Source: Wyeomyia smithii (taxonomy: Eukaryota; Arthropoda; Insecta; Diptera; Culicidae). Taken from it: DNA of 64,000 bases. A program made the position numbers and the translations under genes. Shown piece after piece: positions 58,438-64,000 of the stretch (within the stretch, counting starts at the first letter, position 1; every line of letters begins with the position of its first letter). The notes beneath the pieces are model-generated. The model saw nothing but the letters and a program-made list of their open reading frames with translations, was not told the DNA's origin and ran no database searches. The stretch is from the NCBI RefSeq assembly GCF_029784165.1, contig NC_073695.1:10515786-10579785 (forward strand). The letters are read 5' to 3'.

Positions 58438-59447
58438 GGGGACGGGACACGAGGCATATGGACGCTAGGCATATGGATGTTAGGCATAGTATGCTAGGCA
58501 TACAGACGCGAGGCATAATGGATGCGAGGCATAATGGATACGAGGCATACTGCCAAAAGGCATAACGGACGCGAGGCCGAATGGACGCGAGGCCGAATGG
58601 ACGCGAGGCCGAATGGACGCGAGGCCGAATGGACGCGAGGCCGAATGTACGCGAGGCCGAATGGACGCAAGGCCGAATGGACGCAAGGCCGAATGGACGC
58701 GAGGCCGAATGCGATGTTGTACGATCGCATGAGATCCAATAATGTAGTTCAGGTGTTATTATATTCCTACAGAGTTTAAGTTGGGTATAATACCTTTCTT
58801 GAAATCATGCGGCGAAGACGCATAATCGAGGGCAAGGAAACGAGGCGGCACTAAGCCGCCGTGGTTTCCGCAGTCCGAGCCGGCCGCCAACCCGCCGTCG
58901 GAAGCGGCGGCCTCTCGCACCCAAACGACTGATTTACTGGTTTGCTAGGTCTACTCAAACAGAGTTTTCTTCCCTTAATTAAGTCCGAACGAGCGGTAGC
59001 GAGTAAGGACAGCATTCGCTCGAACAGCGAGTCGGCCGAAGGCCGCGAATGTATTGCTTTATTAATGACACTTTGAAGCGAAATACATGTTATCGAATGC
59101 TGTGTAGATGATGACGACAATAACATATTCCACATCACTTCCCCTTGGCCTTGTGTCCTTTCGGCCTTGTATCCATTCGGCCTCGCGTCCATTCGGCCTC
59201 GCGTCCATTCGGCCTCGCGTCCATTCGGCCTCGCGTCCATTCGGCCTCGCGTCCATTCGGCCTCGCGTCCATTCGGCCTCGCGTCCATTCGGCCTCGCGT
59301 CCATTCGGCCTCGCGTCCATTCGGCCTCGCGTCCATTCGGCCTCGCGTCCATATGCCTCGTGTCCGTATGCCTGCCGTCCATTGTGCCTAGCGTACTATG
59401 CCTCGCGTCCGTATGCCTCGCGTCTATATGCCTAACGGGGTGTCATC
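58438..59447. mobile_element. Foldback (FB-like) transposon with 16-bp tandem arms and 9-bp target duplication
   Basis: Left arm 58438-58712: GGCATA-type degenerate units, then nine units of GACGCGAGGCCGAATG. Right arm 59159-59447: eleven units of the reverse complement, then the mirrored GGCATA-type units. CCAAGTTAC is present exactly at both flanks (58429-58437 and 59448-59456). Drosophila FB elements have the same architecture and 9-bp duplications. The 446-bp centre is not coding but carries a GC-rich, hairpin-dense core. Open frames over the arms are artefacts of the repeats. Confidence 0.85.
58844..59050. other. Hairpin-dense GC-rich core of the foldback element
   Basis: Within about 200 bases there are perfect stems GGCGGC/GCCGCC (58844-58860), GGCCGCC/GGCGGCC (58882-58912), CGCT/AGCG around CGAAC (near 59017-59030) and CGGCC/GGCCG (59033-59045). 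Composition contrasts with the AT-rich flanks. It could be structured RNA, transposase-binding sites or captured foreign sequence. No family recognised. Confidence 0.5.
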
Positions 59448-60143
59448 CCAAGTTACAACATTATTCGAACGTTTGTTAAGGCGTATTTCGGTACAGTGCG
59501 GCTGCAAGGTTTCCATTGAAGTTAACCCGGACGAACACATACGATTCGCATAGATTCTCTAGGATTCCTCACATTGGATTCCTGAGCGTCCTTGAAAAGG
59601 ATTCCTGAAAAAGAATCCTCAGGAATGCTCTGTATATGGCTCTAGGGTTCTTGAAATAAGAATCGTGAGTGGGAATCCTCCGGATCGTGTTTACGATTCT
59701 TTTCACGATTCCGTCACCGAGTTATAGGTATCCTGGGGATGGATTTTCTGCGTGTTAGTGAGGGAAGTTTTGTTACGAAGTGAAACATTTGAAAATAGCC
59801 AAAAGAGCTAATTTGCCAACTAGAATTATGTGGCAGGCTCTTGCAAACCAAGTTTATGATTCAATCGAGTCTTCGTCTGAATCCATACTGGAGCAAAAAT
59901 TATTTTTTCAACTTTTACCGAAGTTTATGAACTAAGAGCATAATCAGATGGTCCTAATAGTCTCTACAAAATTGTTTGCCCGCTTGGGGTTGCCAGAGTG
60001 AGCAATGGAGCTGGCCTCAGAATGTTTTCTAGGCAGTGTAATCTTTTATAAGAAATATACTAACATGAAGAGTAATAATGAACCACAAATCGCTCTTTTC
60101 AATTAAATTGCTGTCAAAAATTCAAACTCACTTTTTTACCAAT
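59448..60143. other. Spacer with a degenerate GGATTCCTG repeat
   Basis: 59560-59740 is a loose tandem of GGATTCCTG/GAATCCTC words on both strands. The rest is featureless up to the SINE target duplication (60132-60143). Confidence 0.5.
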
Positions 60144-60338
60144 TTTTATCAAAACCCTCTCAGCTGGTCTGGAGGTACGATGTTGGCCCAACAAGTCAGT
60201 TATCGTAGGTTCGAGTCACGGCTTGAAGAGACTGTTAGTGTCAGTAGCGTAGCGCTAGCCCCGCAGTTGGCTGCGAAGTCTGTGTATAAAAAACAGAAGG
60301 TCGAGTTTCGAATCGGAATGTAGCCCCAAGACATTGCT
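60144..60338 (+). mobile_element. tRNA-derived SINE, copy 3
   Basis: tRNA-like head (CAGCTGGTCTGGAGGTACG; box B GGTTCGAGTCACGG), then the family body with CTGTTAGTGTCAGTAGCG, GCTGCGAAGTCTGTGTATAA and GAATGTAGCCCCAAG. It lacks part of the middle found in copies 1 and 2. The target duplication TTTTTTACCAAT is exact (60132-60143 and 60339-60350). Confidence 0.9.
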
Positions 60339-60443
60339 TTTTTTACCAATAAGAAGCTTTATTTGATTCCTTACAAAAAAAAATTGGTTTGCGAAAAAGT
60401 AAATGACAAAATAATTAATCCCGATATTCTTCAAAACAAGCAT

Positions 60444-62540
60444 TTGAAACTGGACTTCAAATAGGATCTACAAAACTTAACCAAATTTGTCCTTGAAATG
60501 GACCTGTAACTTGAGTTAAAACTTGACATTAAACTAGACCAGAAAATGTCACTGGAATTGGTCTAGAAGATAGAGCTGAAACTGAGCCAAAACTGGACCT
60601 GTATTCTATCCTCAAACTGGTCCCGAACATGACTTCAAAATGAACCTAAAGAAGGACTTGAAACTTTACCTAGGAGTACACTTGAAACTAGAACCAAACT
60701 GGGCCTGGAACTTAAGCTGAAACTGGACCTTGAACTTGACCTGATAATGAACCTAAAAGTACACCTGAAACATGACCCGAAACTGGGCCAAATTCAGACC
60801 TGAAACAGGACCAAAATTAGTCTTAAGGACTGGGCCTTTAAATTGGAACTTGAACTGGACTTAAACCTTGTCCTTAAACTGGATCTAAAACTGGACTTTA
60901 AACGTGTTTTGAATGGATCTAAAAGTAGATCTTTACAAGGATCTTATATCGCACCTTGCACTGGAACAAAAACTAGACCTAAAATTAAACGTATAATCTG
61001 GTTCTAAAACTAACCTTTAAACTAAACCTAAAACTGGTCCTAAAATTTGACTTCCAAATGGACCAAAAAGTGGACCAAAAACTGAACCTAGAACTGAAGC
61101 TGCAACTATAAACATAAACTGGATCTAAAAGTGGACCAGGAACCTGTGCTGGAAAGTGGACTTTAGAAAGTATAAGATACTTCGAGATTCGAGATTCGAG
61201 ATACCTCGCTGATTCGAGAACTGGACCTAAAACTAGACTTTAAATTTTCCCTTAAACTTGTCCTGGACTTGAAACTTGACGTAAAACTTGACTTGAAACT
61301 GGACCAGAAACTGTAGCTGGAATTGGTCTTGAAGATTGAGCAGAAACCGGACGTAAACTGTACTCAAATCTTATACTCAAACTGGTCCCAAAACTTTACT
61401 ACAAAATAAACAAAAAGAGGACCCACTACTTTACCTAGTACCAAGCCTAAAATAGGTTTAAACTGGACCTAAAACTTGCGCTGAATATGGATGACCTGAA
61501 GTTGAGCCAGAAAAAAATCTGAAATTTGATCCGGAACTGGATCTAATTTGGACCTGAAACTAAACCTGTAACTTGACCTGAAACAGGACCAAAAGTGGAG
61601 TTTGAACTAGATCCAAAACCAAACTTTGAAATTGTTTTGAATGGATCTCAAAGTGACTCTTTAAAAGGATCTCAAGCTGAGCCGAACTATGAATGGACCT
61701 TAAAGTGGGCTGAAACAGAACTTAAGACTTGCCCGGGAACTGGACCTAAAACTAGACCTTAAAGTTTACCTGAAACGGGACTTTCAACTTGGCCTGAAAT
61801 TAAACTCGAAGCTAGACCTTAAACTAGACCAAATGTAAGCCTTAAATTGGATAAAAACTGAACTGGGGCTGGAAATAGAAATATAATCATAAGCCTCTAT
61901 TGGAACTTAAACTGGACCAAAATTGGATCTCAAACTGGACCTGAAACTTATGCTTAAACTGGACTTACAACTGGACTTGAAACTTATCCTTAAAAAATTC
62001 CTAAAAATAGCCGTGGGAAGGATCTAAAACTAAACCTAGAGCTAGACCTGAAACTAGAAGCTTAAACTGGACCTAAAATTTGGCATGAAACTGGACCTTA
62101 AAGTAAAATTAGACTTGAAATTTCCCCTAAAACTAGATTTTTAACAGACCTAAGACTCGACCTAAAAGTGGACCTAGATCAGGATAAAAAAAAAAACACC
62201 CTAAACTGGCCCCAATTTTTACCAAAAACGGCACTGGGAACTTGACTTGAAATTTGACGTAAAACCGAACTTCAAACTTATCCTTGAACCGAACTAGATA
62301 ATAAACCAAAACGGACCTTATACTGTACCAAAATGGGGTCTAAAACTGATTCTCAAACTGCACCTTAAACTGAAATTGAAACTTGTTTTGAAAATGGACG
62401 TAAAAAAACAGAACTAGAACTAGACTTAAAACTAGACCTATTAGCTATCGAAAACTGGACCAAAAATTATAGTTAAAACTGGACTGGAAATTTAATCAAA
62501 ATTGGATCGTAAACTGGACTTGAAACTTGTCCTGAAAAGT
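60444..62540 (+). repeat. Degenerate 12-bp tandem repeat (CTGAAACTGGAC)n
   Basis: About 170 diverged units over 2.1 kb. Variants such as CTTGAACTTGAC, CTAAAAGTACAC and CTGAAACAGGAC keep the 12-base step. A perfect unit would encode Leu-Lys-Leu-Asp, but stops and indels leave no long frame. It resumes at 63427 beyond an insertion. Confidence 0.85.
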
Positions 62541-63426
62541 TTTGAGCTTGAGCTTGAACGACCGCACATTTCGTAGTTGTTCCTCCGTGATCGATCTGAG
62601 CTAGTGAAGTTGCACAAGGAACCACGTAAATGGCTACTTGGGGTTAGTTTGCCATCTTCATTGTACAACAATTCAGTAACTACAGCTTTGTATAGATCGA
62701 TAACGGCGCCGGCCACGTCCTAACGATCATTAGGGTAGGAAAGGATATTGTAAGGAAAGAAGTGTAACAGCCGTTGTTGTCGGATACCGAGTTTACCTCT
62801 GCATCCCCACGACTGTGACGGAAAGGAAAGGTTGTAACACCGCGGTAAGTGACGAAATCGAACTATGTTGCGCGCGAAGTTAGTCTATTACGAAGACGAA
62901 CGAGGTATATTTAATGTCAGTCACCGCGAATATATACGAGCGGCGCGCGACAACCATCCACCAGCCACCATCCAATCCCGAATACTCTCGAGAAAGCAAG
63001 CGCACTCCGGAAGACGCGATTTTTTGAGAGGTATACATTGTGTAGTTATTAAACCAATCACGATATTTATCAACCGAATTCGGTTTCCGACACGCTTTCA
63101 TAACGTAAATACCGTAAACTGAGGTGACTTTGATCAGTGGGATGACTTTGATACCCTACCACTTTTTTGGAATTGTGTTAAAAAAGCGCTCGTAGTGCTT
63201 GGGATTTGTTGTAATTTCCACTGATTATGTTGATATATGTCTGCATTGCTACTATTCATCTACTTCCTGCTATTTTAAGATTGTGTTTTTCATGCTAAAA
63301 TATTAATTGAATATGAAGTGTATTTTCTGGCGATTTTTGTTGCATACAAACAATCGGTTCAAGCAGATTCAAAACAACAAGTTGCAATACGTAATTTTTT
63401 TAAATTTTGTTTCCAGATAGTACACA
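62541..63426. mobile_element. Composite insertion splitting the 12-bp array
   Basis: The first part (62545-62745) contains GAGCTTGAGCTTGAACGACC and TTGCACAAGGAACC, phrases I associate with an abundant Aedes repeat. The second (about 62833-63110) begins TGTAACACCGCGG and has a TATATACG box, which could be a solo LTR. The third (63114 on) has GTAAACTGAGGTGACTTTGA, one end of the TIR family seen at 29546-30443. Boundaries between parts are estimates. Confidence 0.45.
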
Positions 63427-64000
63427 CTAAGTTGACCCTGAAAACGGTCTAAAGTTGATCCTATAACTGGACTTAAATCAGGTCCTTAAACTGGACCTAA
63501 AACTTGAGCTGAAACTGAACCTGAATCATAACCTGAAAATCATCCTTAATCAAGAGCTAAAACTGAACCAAAAACTGTACTTGAAACAATACCAGGTTAT
63601 GTTTAAAAAAGCGGATACAAAAGAGGTCCTGAAACTGAACCTGGAACTGGACCGAAACTTCACTTGCAACTAAACTCAAAAAAGGACCAGAATTGGACCT
63701 TGAACTTGGCCTCCAACTTGATCTAAAACCAAACCAAATAAGACTCTTAACCAGACCTGAAACTTGACCGCAAACTTGACTTGAAAATGGACCAGAAACT
63801 GTAGCTAAAATTAGCCTTGAAGATTGAGCTGAAACTGGACCAAAATTGAACCTGAAGCTTATTCTTAAACTAAACCTGAAACCAGACTTCGAAATGAACC
63901 TACAATTTTACTTTGAATTTAACCCAGACCTGGACCAGAAACTGAACCAAAATTATATCTTAAGCTTGACTTTAAACTTCACGTTAAACCTGAAGATGAA
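63427..64000 (+). repeat. 12-bp tandem repeat, continuation beyond window
   Basis: Same unit and orientation as 60444-62540, diverged to a similar degree, and running off the right end of the window. The pair shows that the 62541-63426 sequence inserted into an existing array. Confidence 0.85.

Noticed and set aside
58565..58712. CRISPR-like array
   Set aside because: The 16-mers are head to tail with no spacers, and the genome is clearly eukaryotic.
58480..59480. Overlapping ORFs with Arg-Pro/Ala-Ser repeats
   Set aside because: They are translations of the 16-bp tandem arms of the foldback element in several frames and both strands.

Overview
The window looks like euchromatic DNA from a culicine mosquito (Aedes most likely, Culex possible). 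This rests on recognised repeat types: CR1-type non-LTR retrotransposons with short AAT/AAAT-repeat tails, a dipteran tRNA-derived SINE in three copies, many TA-flanked foldback MITEs, and a dispersed repeat near 62.56 kb that I associate with Aedes. These are recognitions from memory, not database hits. No complete host protein-coding gene can be supported. The window is best read as intron or intergenic DNA, possibly one long intron, built from islands of unique moderate-GC sequence separated by AT-rich transposon debris.

Layout. 1-10.3 kb: AT-rich sequence with an RNase-H-bearing non-LTR remnant (1.8-3.0 kb), a TIR element (3.15-4.24 kb), a TA-flanked MITE (4.8-5.2 kb), a decayed CR1 fragment (6.3-7.8 kb, minus), a SINE-like insertion and a foldback MITE (8.9-9.05 kb). 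10.3-14.6 kb: unique GC-richer island with a candidate TATA promoter and an excellent juxtaposed acceptor/donor (recursive splice) site at 14325/14326. 14.6-15.7 kb: a long 9-bp tandem array that is open on both strands. 15.7-23.2 kb: nested MITEs, a SINE, repeat copy A (18.37-19.83 kb) and a TIR element with other repeats inside it. 23.2-28.1 kb: unique island. 28.1-34.9 kb: a Penelope-like perfect foldback, a TIR element, hammerhead-like motifs and repeat copy B (31.42-32.84 kb). 34.96-39.4 kb: unique island. 39.4-44.4 kb: a SINE and two decayed arrays of a ~125-bp repeat. 44.4-48.9 kb: unique island with a candidate internal exon and a small ORF. 48.9-51.4 kb: a young-looking CR1 element that keeps ORF1 but has lost most of the endonuclease and the reverse transcriptase from ORF2. 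51.4-58.4 kb: repeat fragments, then a unique island. 58.44-59.45 kb: a foldback transposon with 16-bp tandem arms and an exact 9-bp target duplication. 60.4-64 kb: a degenerate 12-bp tandem array interrupted by an ~0.9-kb insertion.

The coding capacity that can be named belongs to retroelements. The most interesting items are the foldback element at 58.4 kb, the internally deleted CR1 with a duplicated linker module in ORF2, the 28.1-kb perfect inverted repeat with hammerhead-like motifs in both arms, the dual-strand-open 9-bp array, and plus-strand recursive-splice candidates that could place the window inside one long intron.
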